DNA of 64,000 bases from Gillisella terrae (GTDB lineage Bacteria > Pseudomonadota > Alphaproteobacteria > Rhizobiales > Rhizobiaceae), in assembly GCF_004801395.1 (NCBI RefSeq), contig NZ_SSOA01000001.1, forward strand, positions 62,001 to 126,000, written 5' to 3'. The translations under genes were made by a program, and so were the position numbers. Below, one piece after another: positions 1 through 9,042 of the stretch. The first letter of the stretch is position 1. Every line of letters starts with the position of its first letter. The notes beneath the pieces are model-generated. The model saw only the letters and a program-made list of their open reading frames with translations, was not told where the DNA came from and did not search any database.

Positions 1-109
1 TTGAACGGCACATCAAAATAATTTGATGGATGCTCTAAAAATTCGCCATGAGCATAGCCATATGGGAAACGGAGGCCAATTTCGGGCCGGGATGAACACA
101 GAGGGTGGT

Positions 110-1087
110 ATGCAGAGAGCTTTAAAAGCGTTGGGCATTGTGATGATCGGCTTGGCGGTGACAGTGACATCGGCCGATTTCGCCGAGGCACGCAAAGCCG
201 GAGGCTTCAGCAGCTTTGGCAGTCGGGGCAGCAAAACCTATAGCGCGCCTGCAACCACCAACACCGCCCCCACAACGGCGGCTCCCATTCAGCGCAGCAT
301 GACACCCAATACAGCCCAACCCGGTGCCATGGGTCAGGCTGCGCAGGCGGCACCCAAGCGCGGCCTGTTTGGCGGCATGGCCGGTGGTCTCATGGGCGGC
401 CTGTTGATGGGTGGTCTGTTTGGCATGTTGCTTGGTGGCGGTTTTGGCGGCATGGCTGGCATGTTCGGCATGCTGTTCCAGATCCTGCTTATTGGCGGCG
501 CGATCATGTTGGCCATGCGTTTCTTTGGCCGCAATCGCACAGCGCAGGCCTATTCCGGGTCTGACAATCGCACCGCCCATTCCGGTGATGGGCCGCAGAC
601 AAATGCCAGCCAGGGCTTTGGCGGTTTCGCAATCCCCAAGATTGGCGGTTCTGCACAGCCAGCAGCCGTCTCTGGAAGCGACGAGGTTGGCATCACCCAG
701 AAAGATCTGGAAACCTTTGAGGAACTGCTCAAAGAGATGCAGCAGGCCTATTCCGCTGAGGACTATTCGGCCCTTCGCCGCATTACCACACCGGAAGCCA
801 TGTCCTATCTGGCGGAAGAGCTGGGCGAAAATGCCACCAAGGGCGTCAAGAACGACGTTCGCGATGTAAAACTCTTGCAGGGTGATCTGTCGGAGGCATG
901 GCGTGAAGGCAATGTGGATTATGCGACCGTTGCCATGCGCTATGAAGCCATCGATGTGATGCGCGACCGCACCACCGGCAAGGTGGTTGATGGTGATCCG
1001 GACCACGCGGGTGAATCGGTTGAAGTCTGGACCTTCATTCGCAGACCCGCAACCGGCTGGAGCATTTCGGCCATTCAGTCGGCTTGA
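110..1087 (+). CDS. Tim44-like domain protein, exported or membrane-bound
   Basis: The start at 110 gives a clean signal peptide (MQRALKALGIVMIGLAVTVT then an A-D-F-A-E-A cleavage region); an in-frame ATG at 92 is an alternative. A Ser/Thr/Ala-rich linker follows, then a Gly/Met-rich hydrophobic stretch of about 60 residues with membrane character, then a C-terminal domain of about 130 residues resembling the Tim44/MBA1 fold (TQKDLETFEELLKEMQQAYS through EVWTFIRRPATGWSISAIQS). Bacterial Tim44-like proteins are inner-membrane or periplasmic proteins of poorly known role; the mitochondrial relative tethers import motors. The gene stands alone and ends in a strong intrinsic terminator. The family call is likely; the function is not known. 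Confidence 0.8.
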   Translation: MQRALKALGIVMIGLAVTVTSADFAEARKAGGFSSFGSRGSKTYSAPATTNTAPTTAAPIQRSMTPNTAQPGAMGQAAQAAPKRGLFGGMAGGLMGGLLMGGLFGMLLGGGFGGMAGMFGMLFQILLIGGAIMLAMRFFGRNRTAQAYSGSDNRTAHSGDGPQTNASQGFGGFAIPKIGGSAQPAAVSGSDEVGITQKDLETFEELLKEMQQAYSAEDYSALRRITTPEAMSYLAEELGENATKGVKNDVRDVKLLQGDLSEAWREGNVDYATVAMRYEAIDVMRDRTTGKVVDGDPDHAGESVEVWTFIRRPATGWSISAIQSA

Positions 1088-1115
1088 TCTGCGTAAGTTA
1101 TTGCCGATAAAGATG

Positions 1116-1153
1116 AAAACCTCCGGTCTTTGGCCGGAGGTTTTTTCGTTTTT
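1116..1153 (+). terminator. Intrinsic terminator of the Tim44-like gene
   Basis: A CCTCCGG / CCGGAGG stem with a short loop (CCTCCGGTCTTTGGCCGGAGG) is preceded by AAAA and followed by TTTTTT. It lies about 30 bp after the stop codon and also serves the convergent regulator gene ending at 1152. Confidence 0.85.
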
Positions 1154-2111
1154 AAAGGCTCAACAGAAATTTCGCCGCATCTTCATCGGTGATCAGCGCG
1201 TTGATATGGCCGCCAATCACAGCGGCGCGAATGGCGGCATGTTTGCGTTTGCCGCGCGCCATGCCAATCACGGTGGAGGTTTGGCGGGAGGGAATGTCCA
1301 TACTGGCGACGCGCTGATTAACCGGGTCATCCAGCAATTGGCCCTTTTCATCAAAAATCCAGCCGCAGATTTCGCCAGTGGCACCACGATCAAGCAGCGC
1401 CTGCATTTCTGTCTGTTTCAAAAAACCGTCTTGAAGCAGCGGTGCGTTCAGCGTCATTTCACCAATACCAACGAAAGTCACGTTGGATTGCTGCCCCAAT
1501 GCAATGGTTGGGGCCACCAGTGGTTGGCGGCGCAAAAGATCGCGCTCTTCTTTTGATGAAACAATGACCGGCAAGGGCATGGGAAAATGCGGTGCCTTCA
1601 CCGCATCGGCCATGGAAAAGATAACATTGAAATAGGCGGCCGAACCATCGGGGCTGATATTGCCGGTCAGCGACACGATTTTATGCTGTGGGCATTCCAT
1701 GGCAGACAATTGATCAATCATGGCGCGCAGGGTGCGCCCCGTTCCCATGGCAATGATCAATGGATCGGGCTGTTTCAGCCAGCGTTCCAGCTCGGCGGCT
1801 CCAGCCTCGGCAATGCCGGTGGTGGTGGTGTCCGAGCCGGGGTCGGTGGGCACCACCTCAACCTGCTTGAGGCCGAATTTTTTCTGCACGGCGTCGGCCA
1901 GTTCCAGACAGACGGCAATCGGGTGATCGAGCCGCACTTTGACCAGCTTTTCGGCAATCGCCAGCGACACAAGCCTTTGAGCACTCTGCCGGGAGATGTT
2001 CATGGCAGCCGCGATTTCATCCTGTGTGCGGCCAGCCACGTAATAGAGCCAGCCCGCCCGGGCGGCATCATCCAGTCTTGCGTTTGAGCTTGCTTTTCGT
2101 GCCATCATCAT
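1152..2111 (-). CDS. SorC/DeoR-family sugar-responsive transcriptional regulator
   Basis: A protein of about 319 residues with an N-terminal helix-turn-helix (GRTQDEIAAAMNISRQSAQR, residues about 27-46) and a C-terminal SorC-type sugar-phosphate binding domain (IIAMGTGRTLRAMIDQL, IVSLTGNISPDGSAAYFN, HAAIRAAVIGGHINALITDE). This is the family layout of regulators that bind phosphorylated sugars or polyols and control catabolic or transport operons. Three ATGs in a row (2111, 2108, 2105) follow a GGGAGA ribosome site, so the exact start is open by a few residues. No sugar operon is adjacent: ung is divergent on one side and the Tim44-like gene convergent on the other, so its target lies elsewhere or the gene is autoregulated. 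Confidence 0.85.
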   Translation of the reverse strand: MMMARKASSNARLDDAARAGWLYYVAGRTQDEIAAAMNISRQSAQRLVSLAIAEKLVKVRLDHPIAVCLELADAVQKKFGLKQVEVVPTDPGSDTTTTGIAEAGAAELERWLKQPDPLIIAMGTGRTLRAMIDQLSAMECPQHKIVSLTGNISPDGSAAYFNVIFSMADAVKAPHFPMPLPVIVSSKEERDLLRRQPLVAPTIALGQQSNVTFVGIGEMTLNAPLLQDGFLKQTEMQALLDRGATGEICGWIFDEKGQLLDDPVNQRVASMDIPSRQTSTVIGMARGKRKHAAIRAAVIGGHINALITDEDAAKFLLSL

Positions 2112-2240
2112 CTTCTCCCGGTCATGAGGTAGACCCGAAGTTTCCTCTCTGTCAATTGGGTCATAGGTTTGTCAGGCTCTTGAGTTTTGCCACCTTCGCC
2201 CGCTATGCATGACGCAACACATATGCAGTGGGAGATGAAC

Positions 2241-2942
2241 ATGGCACAATCGACACCTCAGCTCGACGAAAGCTGGAAAGCGGTGGTGGGTGGTGAGTTT
2301 GACCAACCCTATATGCAAAGCCTGAAAGCATTTCTGCTGGACCAAAAACAGGCTGGAAAGCATATCTTCCCCAAGGGTTCTCAGTATTTCCGGGCGCTGG
2401 ATCTGACCCCTATCGATCAGGTGCGGGTGGTGATTTTGGGGCAAGACCCTTACCACGGGGCAGGGCAGGCCCATGGTCTGTGCTTTTCTGTCCAGCCCGG
2501 CGTGCGTATTCCGCCATCATTGGTCAATATCTACAAGGAAATGGAAAGCGATCTCGGCATCCCGCGCGCCAACCACGGTTTTCTGGAGCATTGGGCGCGT
2601 CAGGGCGTGTTGCTGCTCAACAGCGTGCTGACCGTGGAAGAAGGCCGCGCCGGGGCGCATCAGGGAAAAGGCTGGGAGCGCTTTACCGACCGCATTATTC
2701 ACGCTGTGGCTGAAGAGCGCGAGCATGTGGTGTTTATCCTCTGGGGTGCTTATGCGCAGAAAAAGGCGGCTTTTGTCGATCAAAGCCGCCATCTTGTGTT
2801 AAAATCGGTGCATCCGTCGCCGCTTTCCGCTCACAATGGCTTCTTTGGCTCCAAGCCATTTTCCAAGACCAATGCTTATTTGCAAAGCCATGGGCTGGAG
2901 CCAATTGATTGGCAATTGCCGATCACGCCGGATGCAGGTTAG
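2241..2942 (+). CDS. ung: Uracil-DNA glycosylase, family 1
   Basis: Removes uracil from DNA in base-excision repair. The water-activating motif GQDPYH is present, with [13 protein letters not shown] after it, [10 protein letters not shown] in the middle, and the DNA-intercalation loop [14 protein letters not shown] near the C-terminus. The start at 2241 is chosen because GGAG at 2231-2234 is correctly spaced and because it gives about 233 residues, the usual length; an ATG two codons upstream at 2235 is possible. It is divergent from the SorC-type regulator and is followed by an unrelated aldehyde dehydrogenase with its own ribosome site. Confidence 0.95.
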   Translation: MAQSTPQLDESWKAVVGGEFDQPYMQSLKAFLLDQKQAGKHIFPKGSQYFRALDLTPIDQVRVVILGQDPYHGAGQAHGLCFSVQPGVRIPPSLVNIYKEMESDLGIPRANHGFLEHWARQGVLLLNSVLTVEEGRAGAHQGKGWERFTDRIIHAVAEEREHVVFILWGAYAQKKAAFVDQSRHLVLKSVHPSPLSAHNGFFGSKPFSKTNAYLQSHGLEPIDWQLPITPDAG

Positions 2943-3002
2943 CGCTTGCAGTGTCCCGGCCTTTGCCGATAGTCTCCTCTGAAACAAACCTTCGGAGGGA
3001 CT

Positions 3003-4430
3003 ATGAGCAATCACTTGAAATTCTTCATTGACGGCGAATGGGTTGATCCGGCAGTTCCTGCCACGCTGGAGGTCATCGACCCTTCCACCGAAGAGGCTTA
3101 CACCCGCATCTCTCTCGGCTCCAAGGCCGATGTGGATAAGGCGGTTGCTGCTGCCAAACGGGCTTTTTCGACCTTTTCGCAATGGTCGGTGGAAGAGCGC
3201 CTGGCACTGCTGAAGCGCATGTTGGAGGAATATAACAAGCGTTTTGACGATATTGCCAAGGCCGTGAGCTTTGAAATGGGCGCGCCCATGTCTTTTGCGC
3301 TGGAGGCGCAGGCCTGGGCGGGCCGCGCCCATATGGAAGCCACCATTGCCGGTCTGGAAGGGTTCAAATTTTCTGAAAAGCGTGGTGCGACCACGGTGGT
3401 CAAAGAGCCGATTGGTGTTTGCGCGCTGATCACGCCCTGGAATTGGCCGCTGAACCAGATTGTCTGCAAGGTGGCCCCTGCCATTGCTGCGGGCTGCACC
3501 GTGGTGCTCAAACCCTCGGAAATTGCCCCAATCAGCGGCATTATCTTCTCTGAAGTCATGGAAGCCGCGGGCGTGCCCAAGGGCGTCTACAACATGGTCA
3601 ACGGCAATGGCCCGGATGTGGGGCAGGTCATGGCGGGCCATCCCGATGTCGATATGGTGTCGTTTACCGGCTCCACCCGCGCAGGCATTATCGTCGCCAA
3701 GACGGCGGCCGATACCGTCAAGCGTGTGGCGCAGGAATTGGGCGGAAAATCGGCCAACATTATCCTGCCCGATGCGGATTTCGAGGAGGCCATCCGCAAG
3801 GGGGTGCAGGGCTGCTTTGGCAATTCCGGCCAGTCTTGCGATGCGCCAACCCGCATGTTGGTGCCTGCCGATCGCCATGACGAAGCGTTGACTTACGCCA
3901 AATCGGAAGCCGAGACATTTGTGGTCGGTGATCCCCGTGCAGAGGATACCGTGCTGGGTCCGGTGGTCAGTCAGGTGCAGTTTGACAAGATCCAGCGCCT
4001 GATTGAGGCCGGGATCAAGGAGGGTGCAACCTTGGTGACCGGCGGTCTCGGCCGTCCCGAACATCTGAACCGTGGCTATTATGTGCGCCCCACCATTTTT
4101 GGCAATGTGCGCAATGACATGACCATTGCCCGTGAAGAAATCTTTGGTCCTGTGCTGTCGATTTTGCCCTACAAGGACGAGGATGAAGCGGTCGAGATTG
4201 CCAATGATACAGTCTATGGTCTGGCGGCTTATGTGCAGTCAGTCAATATTGACCATGCCCGTGATGTGGCCAAGAAAATGCGGGCCGGTTCGGTGTTTCT
4301 GAACTATCCCGAGTGGGATACATTTGCGCCCTTTGGTGGTTACAAGCAATCCGGTAATGGCCGCGAATATGCCGATTGGGCCATTCATGATTTTCTTGAA
4401 ATCAAGGGCATTGTTGGCTGGGGAGACTGA
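3003..4430 (+). CDS. NAD(P)-dependent aldehyde dehydrogenase
   Basis: A full-length member (475 residues) of the aldehyde dehydrogenase superfamily, oxidising an aldehyde to the carboxylic acid. Seen: the oxyanion-hole segment TPWNWPLNQ, the cofactor motif FTGSTRAG, the general-base motif ELGGKSANI, and the catalytic cysteine in FGNSGQSCDAPTR. C-terminal motifs are EEIFGPVLSILPY and PFGGYKQSGNGRE. An ideal ribosome site (GGAGGGA, 2995-3001) precedes the ATG. A RidA-family gene starts 5 bp after its stop, so the two are probably one operon. The substrate cannot be told from the sequence; pairing with RidA hints at a pathway with reactive imine or amino intermediates. Confidence 0.93.
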   Translation: MSNHLKFFIDGEWVDPAVPATLEVIDPSTEEAYTRISLGSKADVDKAVAAAKRAFSTFSQWSVEERLALLKRMLEEYNKRFDDIAKAVSFEMGAPMSFALEAQAWAGRAHMEATIAGLEGFKFSEKRGATTVVKEPIGVCALITPWNWPLNQIVCKVAPAIAAGCTVVLKPSEIAPISGIIFSEVMEAAGVPKGVYNMVNGNGPDVGQVMAGHPDVDMVSFTGSTRAGIIVAKTAADTVKRVAQELGGKSANIILPDADFEEAIRKGVQGCFGNSGQSCDAPTRMLVPADRHDEALTYAKSEAETFVVGDPRAEDTVLGPVVSQVQFDKIQRLIEAGIKEGATLVTGGLGRPEHLNRGYYVRPTIFGNVRNDMTIAREEIFGPVLSILPYKDEDEAVEIANDTVYGLAAYVQSVNIDHARDVAKKMRAGSVFLNYPEWDTFAPFGGYKQSGNGREYADWAIHDFLEIKGIVGWGD

Positions 4431-4435
4431 AACGC

Positions 4436-4825
4436 ATGAAGCAGGTCTTCAATCCGCCGTCGGTGCGAAAGCCCTTTGGTCAATATAACCACGGCCTGCT
4501 TGTGCCACCGGGGGCCAGCCTGCTGGTGACCTCCGGCCAGCTCGGAATCGGCGCGGATGATGTGATTCCGCCCGATGTTGAAGGGCAGGCAGCCCTTTGC
4601 TTTCAAGCCATCGGTGCCATTCTGGAAGAAGCGGGCATGAGCTTTGCCGACGTAATCCGCATCGCGGGCTTTGTCACCAGACGGGAGGATTTCGCACCCT
4701 ATATGGCCGTGCGCGACCGCTTTACGCTGGAGCCAAAGCCGGTTTCCACACTCATTGTTGTCGGTGGTTTTACCCGCCCGGAATTTCTGGTTGAGGTGGA
4801 GGTCACAGCGGCGAAATGTGTTTGA
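4436..4825 (+). CDS. RidA/YjgF/UK114-family protein
   Basis: A 129-residue protein with the Rid fold: SGQLGIGADD near the N-terminus, QAALCFQAIGAILEEAGMSFADV in the middle (read as helix plus strand), VRDRF and a terminal EVEVTAAK. RidA proteins hydrolyse reactive enamine/imine intermediates from PLP enzymes. The position matching the catalytic arginine of true RidA (just before the C-terminal strand) reads FTRPEFLVEVEV, so it may be one of the Rid subfamilies tied to a specific catabolic pathway. It lies 5 bp behind the aldehyde dehydrogenase and is almost certainly cotranscribed with it. Confidence 0.88.
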   Translation: MKQVFNPPSVRKPFGQYNHGLLVPPGASLLVTSGQLGIGADDVIPPDVEGQAALCFQAIGAILEEAGMSFADVIRIAGFVTRREDFAPYMAVRDRFTLEPKPVSTLIVVGGFTRPEFLVEVEVTAAKCV

Positions 4826-4929
4826 CCTGTCGTTCTTGAAAATGGTGTTCTACTCCCGAAAATAGTAGATAGAGAGAGAAAATCTCCCCGCGACAAATCT
4901 GCAATTATCTCTATTTTCCCCTCTTTACG

Positions 4930-5035
4930 GCGCCGTGCGCCATATGTGGCGCACAAAGGACGCTGTAACACTTTTAATCTGCTGCATAATTTTCTCCTTA
5001 AATCGATTCCGATTTAAGGAATTATGCAGTAAATC
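4930..5035 (-). repeat. RIME-like mosaic palindromic repeat, copy 1
   Basis: A complete copy of a two-palindrome intergenic repeat. In this orientation (minus) it runs from a TGCATAATTCCTTAAATC / GATTTAAGG..ATTATGCA stem into TTACAGCGTCCTTTGTGCG and a GTGCGCCA / TGGCGCAC stem. Near-identical copies are at 14028-14133 and 34474-34578. It lies between ridA and the exported-protein gene. Confidence 0.85.
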
Positions 5036-5058
5036 ATTTGGGCCTGAGGGGAAATCTC

Positions 5059-5550
5059 ATGAGAATCGTTCTTGCTGCCGCCATTCTGGCGGCCTTTTTG
5101 CCATCTGTGTCTTTCGCCGATACTTTGCTGTTTCCCAGCGAAGAACCGATTGCGCAGATCACCATTCCTGCCGATTGGGAGCCAAAAGAAACCGAAAGCG
5201 GCATTGATGCCACCTCGGCTGATGCGGCAATCTATCTTGCCGTTGATGTTGCCAATGCAAAAACCAGTGACAAGGTGATTGATGACGCGATTGCGTTTTT
5301 GAAAAAGAACGGCGTTAAAATCGACGGCTCGACGCAGAAACAGTCGGATGAAGTCATCAACGGCATGGACATGACGAATTTTGACTGGACCGGCACCGAT
5401 GAAGAAGGCCCGGTCAATGTCAGCCTGTCGGTTGTTTCGCCAAAGCCCGGCAAGCTGCTGGTGATCACCTATTGGGGATCAAAGGGCAAACAGGAAAAGC
5501 ATTTTGGCGAGCTTCAGGAAATTATCGGCTCCTTGAAACCTTCCAAATAA
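5059..5550 (+). CDS. Small exported protein of unknown function
   Basis: A 163-residue protein with a clear signal peptide (MRIVLAAAILAAFLPSVSFA, cleavage after SFA). The start at 5059 is chosen because the upstream part of the frame adds only MGLRGNL and a GGGG ribosome site sits just before it. The mature part resembles small periplasmic alpha/beta proteins (ITIPADWEPKETESGIDATS; WTGTDEEGPVNVSLSVVSPK; LVITYWGSKGKQEKHFGELQ) with a repeated pattern of short strands. No enzyme motif is seen. It is likely monocistronic and periplasmic. Confidence 0.75.
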   Translation: MRIVLAAAILAAFLPSVSFADTLLFPSEEPIAQITIPADWEPKETESGIDATSADAAIYLAVDVANAKTSDKVIDDAIAFLKKNGVKIDGSTQKQSDEVINGMDMTNFDWTGTDEEGPVNVSLSVVSPKPGKLLVITYWGSKGKQEKHFGELQEIIGSLKPSK

Positions 5551-5559
5551 GCTTTCTTG

Positions 5560-6141
5560 TCAAAACCGCTCCATCTCGCGCCGCACCTTGTTCATAAAGG
5601 CGGCGCGGGTTTCTTCCGTGCAATTGTTCATGTCGTAATGGGCCATGAATTTCACCGGTGCGCCGATTTTTATCTGAGCGCGGATCACCCGTTTGATGGT
5701 CTTTTTGGGCGGGTTGCCGGCCAGAAAAGCCCGCATGGGCGTGGCACCATAGGTGAGCACCGCTGCCAACTTGCGAATATGCCGAAGCGTTGGTGTTAGC
5801 TTGCCGTCTTCAAGCGCAAAGCTGACACCGGGCAGCCAGACCCGATCAAAATAGCCTTTCAACATTGCCGGAAAGCCGAAATTCCACACCGGGGTGACAA
5901 TCACCAAGCCTTCAGCCGCGTTGAGCCGCTCAACATAGGATGAGACCGCCCGGGTGTTTTCAGGATAATCATGATAGATCTGCCGGTCATGGGCGGAAAG
6001 TATGGGGTCAAACCCCTCGTCGTAGAGATTACAGCCATCCACCTCATGGCCCGCTTTGGTCAGGCTTTCAACCGTGAGGTGATAGAGTGCCCTTCCATAG
6101 CTCTCTGCAACAGGATGAGAGTGAAGAACGAGAACGCGCAT
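5560..6141 (-). CDS. NAD(P)H-dependent flavodoxin-fold oxidoreductase
   Basis: A protein of about 193 residues of the NQO1/MdaB/KefF-type flavodoxin fold. It starts MRVLVLHSHPVAESYGRALY, the flavin-phosphate binding region, followed by ERLNAAEGLVIVTPVWNFGF and PAMLKGYFDRVWLPGVSF, the conserved PxMLKG(Y/W)xDR motif of the family. The ATG at 6141 is preferred; 14 further codons upstream lack family similarity. Such enzymes carry out two-electron reduction of quinones, protecting against redox cycling. It is convergent with the exported-protein gene, with only 9 bp between stops. Confidence 0.88.
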   Translation of the reverse strand: MRVLVLHSHPVAESYGRALYHLTVESLTKAGHEVDGCNLYDEGFDPILSAHDRQIYHDYPENTRAVSSYVERLNAAEGLVIVTPVWNFGFPAMLKGYFDRVWLPGVSFALEDGKLTPTLRHIRKLAAVLTYGATPMRAFLAGNPPKKTIKRVIRAQIKIGAPVKFMAHYDMNNCTEETRAAFMNKVRREMERF

Positions 6142-6321
6142 GGCAATGCTCCAATTCTTTGCCTGCACGTGTCGCAGGCTCAAAGTGAAAACGTCCGCGC
6201 CGTTTGTCCTAATGGGTCATGATCCGCCGCCTCAGTCGGATCACAACACACCATGTTTGTAACATGAACAAGAAAACCCTGTCAGGAGTACCTTCGGAAT
6301 GAATGTCGTCTGGCGGTAAAA

Positions 6322-7728
6322 TCAGCCCTCCGCGAAAGCTTGCAGGCCGGGGAAAAGGTAGTTCTTGCCCGCCTTGAAGTCAAAATCGGGGTTCTCCCAG
6401 GCAATCATCTTGCCGGGGTTGAGCAGGCCCTTGGGGTCGGTTTCCTTCTTGAAAGCCAGCTGGATTTCATCCGTCTGCTTCATGCCGCCTTCTTCCAGCG
6501 TGTAGCGATGCGGGTTGAAGATCGGGCAGCCGTTTTCCTCATGGATGCGGATGATCTCTTCCAGCCGCTCTTTGCTGGTGTAGCGCACCAGTGGCAGGCC
6601 AGAGCATTGGATTCGTCCATCAAAACGCAGGAATTCCAGATGGCCGACCACTTCGTCGCCAAAAATTTCGGTCATCTTTGCCACTTTGGCGACATGATCC
6701 GGCCCCGGATATTGCACCTGCAAATAGGTAATTGAGGGGTCAACCTTCAGTGCGCGCAAGGTTGTGTGGTTCCATGCCAGCTCATAGGCGTGGGGAATGC
6801 CCTTCATGCTTTCCACAGTGTCGGAGCGAAAACGCACATCGCCCTTCATTTTTTCTGCATAGGCCAGCGTCGGCAGCAGCGAATGGGGAGCAACCATCAG
6901 CACCACAACCGATTGACCATCTTTCAGCCAGGGCTTGTGGCGGGTGAAATAGCTAAAAGGAATAGGTGCTGCAATCGGGGCCACTTCTTTCAGCAGAATG
7001 CCGTTGCGATGGCAAAGGCTGTCGGCAAAGCGCACAGCGTCCATGTAATCATCATAACCGATAATCACATCCACCCAGTCGTAAGCCGGAGCCAGCGGCA
7101 TTTCCACTTCGGTGATAATGCCATTGGTGCCATAGGCATGGCTGACCTTTTGCAAATCCCAAGCCGAAAGTTCCAGCACGCGCGGCTCGGCCTCCATGGT
7201 CACCACGCGCAGCCGCAAAATATTGCCCAGATCGCGCAGGCCTCCCCAGGTGATCGAGCCAACACCGCCTGAGCCACCGGCGATAAAGCCGCCAATGGTG
7301 GCGGTTTGGGCGGTTGAGGGGTGAAAGCGCAGCTCTTGCCCGGAATGGGCCTTGGTCTGCTTGTCCAGCTCCGCAATGACGATACCGGGCTCACAAATCA
7401 CTCGACCGGGGTGTATCTCTTTGACCTTGTTCATGTTGATCAGGTTGAGCACAATGCCACCCGACAGCGGCATGGCCTGACCATAATTGCCGGTGCCTGC
7501 ACCGCGCGGTGTGACCGGCACACCGTGGGCGTAGGCCACCTTTAATGTGCGGATCACCTCTTCTTCCGATGTCGGCGAGACAATCAGATCGGCAGTGACG
7601 TGATCCAGTTCGTCTTTCAAAATCGGCGAATACCAATAGAAATCGCGGCTTTTTTGCTTCACCAGCGCCGGATGGTCTTCCACGGCAATGCCGTCCAGCT
7701 CCTGTTTGATCTTTGCATAATCCGGCAT
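6322..7728 (-). CDS. FAD-linked oxidoreductase, GlcD/VAO type
   Basis: A 468-residue protein with an N-terminal FAD-binding domain of the vanillyl-alcohol-oxidase/glycolate-oxidase-D superfamily: VTPRGAGTGNYGQAMPLSGG (PP-loop, residues about 70-90), HPSTAQTATIGGFIAGGSGG and GTNGIITEVEMPL. The C-terminal cap ends in NPGKMIAWENPDF, as in FAD-linked oxidase C-terminal domains. It is the last gene of the ABC importer/amidohydrolase unit, starting 3 bp after the amidohydrolase stop, so it probably acts on a product of that hydrolase. The substrate is unknown; lactate/glycolate-like hydroxy acids are the commonest in the family but are not implied by this context. Confidence 0.85.
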   Translation of the reverse strand: MPDYAKIKQELDGIAVEDHPALVKQKSRDFYWYSPILKDELDHVTADLIVSPTSEEEVIRTLKVAYAHGVPVTPRGAGTGNYGQAMPLSGGIVLNLINMNKVKEIHPGRVICEPGIVIAELDKQTKAHSGQELRFHPSTAQTATIGGFIAGGSGGVGSITWGGLRDLGNILRLRVVTMEAEPRVLELSAWDLQKVSHAYGTNGIITEVEMPLAPAYDWVDVIIGYDDYMDAVRFADSLCHRNGILLKEVAPIAAPIPFSYFTRHKPWLKDGQSVVVLMVAPHSLLPTLAYAEKMKGDVRFRSDTVESMKGIPHAYELAWNHTTLRALKVDPSITYLQVQYPGPDHVAKVAKMTEIFGDEVVGHLEFLRFDGRIQCSGLPLVRYTSKERLEEIIRIHEENGCPIFNPHRYTLEEGGMKQTDEIQLAFKKETDPKGLLNPGKMIAWENPDFDFKAGKNYLFPGLQAFAEG

Positions 7729-7731
7729 GGT

Positions 7732-9042
7732 TCAGCCTTCCATAAGTTCATCTAGGGCACGATAATCGGGCAGGTGGGCATCAATGGCCTTGCCAGCTCT
7801 CATCACGATGCGGTTGCTTTGCGGGCGCGAGAGAAACTCGCTCCAGCGGCGGGCAGAGAACAACACCAGATCGGCTTTGCCGCCCGCTTTGATGCGGCCA
7901 TGGTCCGCGCGGCCCAAAATGTCGGCAGGGGTGCGGGTGACAACGCGGGCGGTGGTGTCGAGCGGGTGGTCGAGATGGATGATCCGAACCGCCTCGCGCA
8001 GCACTTCCACGGGGTCGAGGTCGCCATAGGCGTAGAAAGGATCGCGGGTGTTGTCGGAGGCGACAGCCGTTTGCACGCCAGCGGCGGTGAGTTCATGAAA
8101 CAGTGTTACGCCGCGCTGACGCGGGGTGCGGCCCGCATATCGATCCTGCAAATACATATTGCACATTGGCAGGGAAACCACGGCCAGTCCCGCTTTGGCC
8201 ACCAGATCGATGGTGGCTTTGGCCACATCGTCGTTCTGCTGGGTCAGCGAGCAGCAATGGCCGACCACAACCGAGCCTTCAAAGCCATTGCGCAGCTTGG
8301 CCTCGGCCACCGCTTTCAGCGCCAGCACCGATGCATCCTGGGTTTCATCGACATGCAGGTCTATATCGAGGCCATGCTTGCTTGCTGCCTGAAACAGCAG
8401 ATCCAGCCGTGCATCCAGATCGGGCACCATTTGCGTCACACCGCCGAGAATACCGTTGTGGGATTTGACCACATCAATCAGATCGGTGAAGAAGGCTGTA
8501 TTGGTGATCTCTTCAAACGGAAAAAGCGCTGCCGCTTGCAGATCAATTTTGCCTTTCCAGGCGGCGCGCACCTGCGAGAAAACCTCATAGGAAATGCGGT
8601 GCTGGGGTGCCAAACTATCCAGATGGGTGCGGATCAGGCTGGTGCCATGGGCATAGGCGCATTGGAGCGAAAACTCCATTCGCGCCCAAACGTCATCTGC
8701 TGACCAATTGGCCTCGCGGTCTTCTTTGACAGCGCTCAGCGCACCCATGAAATCGCCGGTAACATTGGGTTTGCGCGGCCAGATATGGCCTTTGTCGAGA
8801 TGGGTGTGCATATCGACAAAGGTGGGAAAGATCATGCCCTGATCCATATCGGCAAAGGCCATGTCAGGGGCAGTGCCGGGTGGCAGAATGGCCTCGATGT
8901 TGCCGTCTGCAATGATCAGGTCGGCGGCCACCAGCCCTTCACGGTTGGGGGCTGAGAAACCATCCACGGCAACGGCGGGCATCGTTGCATTTTTCAGCGC
9001 GAAACGATCCGTATCCGGTAGGCTTACAAAAGCTCTGGTCAT
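7732..9042 (-). CDS. CodA-like amidohydrolase (cytosine/creatinine deaminase type)
   Basis: A 436-residue metal-dependent amidohydrolase. Seen: the first metal site FVDMHTHLDKGH, a second region HVDETQDAS, VVVGHCCSL, and the terminal aspartate motif ASDNTRDPFYAYGDLDP. These match cytosine deaminase and its relatives (creatinine deaminase, isoguanine deaminase). The ATG at 9042 is used: its first base is the last base of the permease stop (TGATG), so the genes are translationally coupled. The frame continues 31 codons upstream inside the permease gene but without family similarity. The reaction is probably hydrolytic deamination of a cyclic amidine; the substrate is not decided by sequence. 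Confidence 0.85.
   Translation of the reverse strand: MTRAFVSLPDTDRFALKNATMPAVAVDGFSAPNREGLVAADLIIADGNIEAILPPGTAPDMAFADMDQGMIFPTFVDMHTHLDKGHIWPRKPNVTGDFMGALSAVKEDREANWSADDVWARMEFSLQCAYAHGTSLIRTHLDSLAPQHRISYEVFSQVRAAWKGKIDLQAAALFPFEEITNTAFFTDLIDVVKSHNGILGGVTQMVPDLDARLDLLFQAASKHGLDIDLHVDETQDASVLALKAVAEAKLRNGFEGSVVVGHCCSLTQQNDDVAKATIDLVAKAGLAVVSLPMCNMYLQDRYAGRTPRQRGVTLFHELTAAGVQTAVASDNTRDPFYAYGDLDPVEVLREAVRIIHLDHPLDTTARVVTRTPADILGRADHGRIKAGGKADLVLFSARRWSEFLSRPQSNRIVMRAGKAIDAHLPDYRALDELMEG

Noticed and set aside
2799..4064. Open frame of 421 codons opposite the aldehyde dehydrogenase
   Set aside because: Antisense shadow: the dehydrogenase has all catalytic motifs and a perfect ribosome site.
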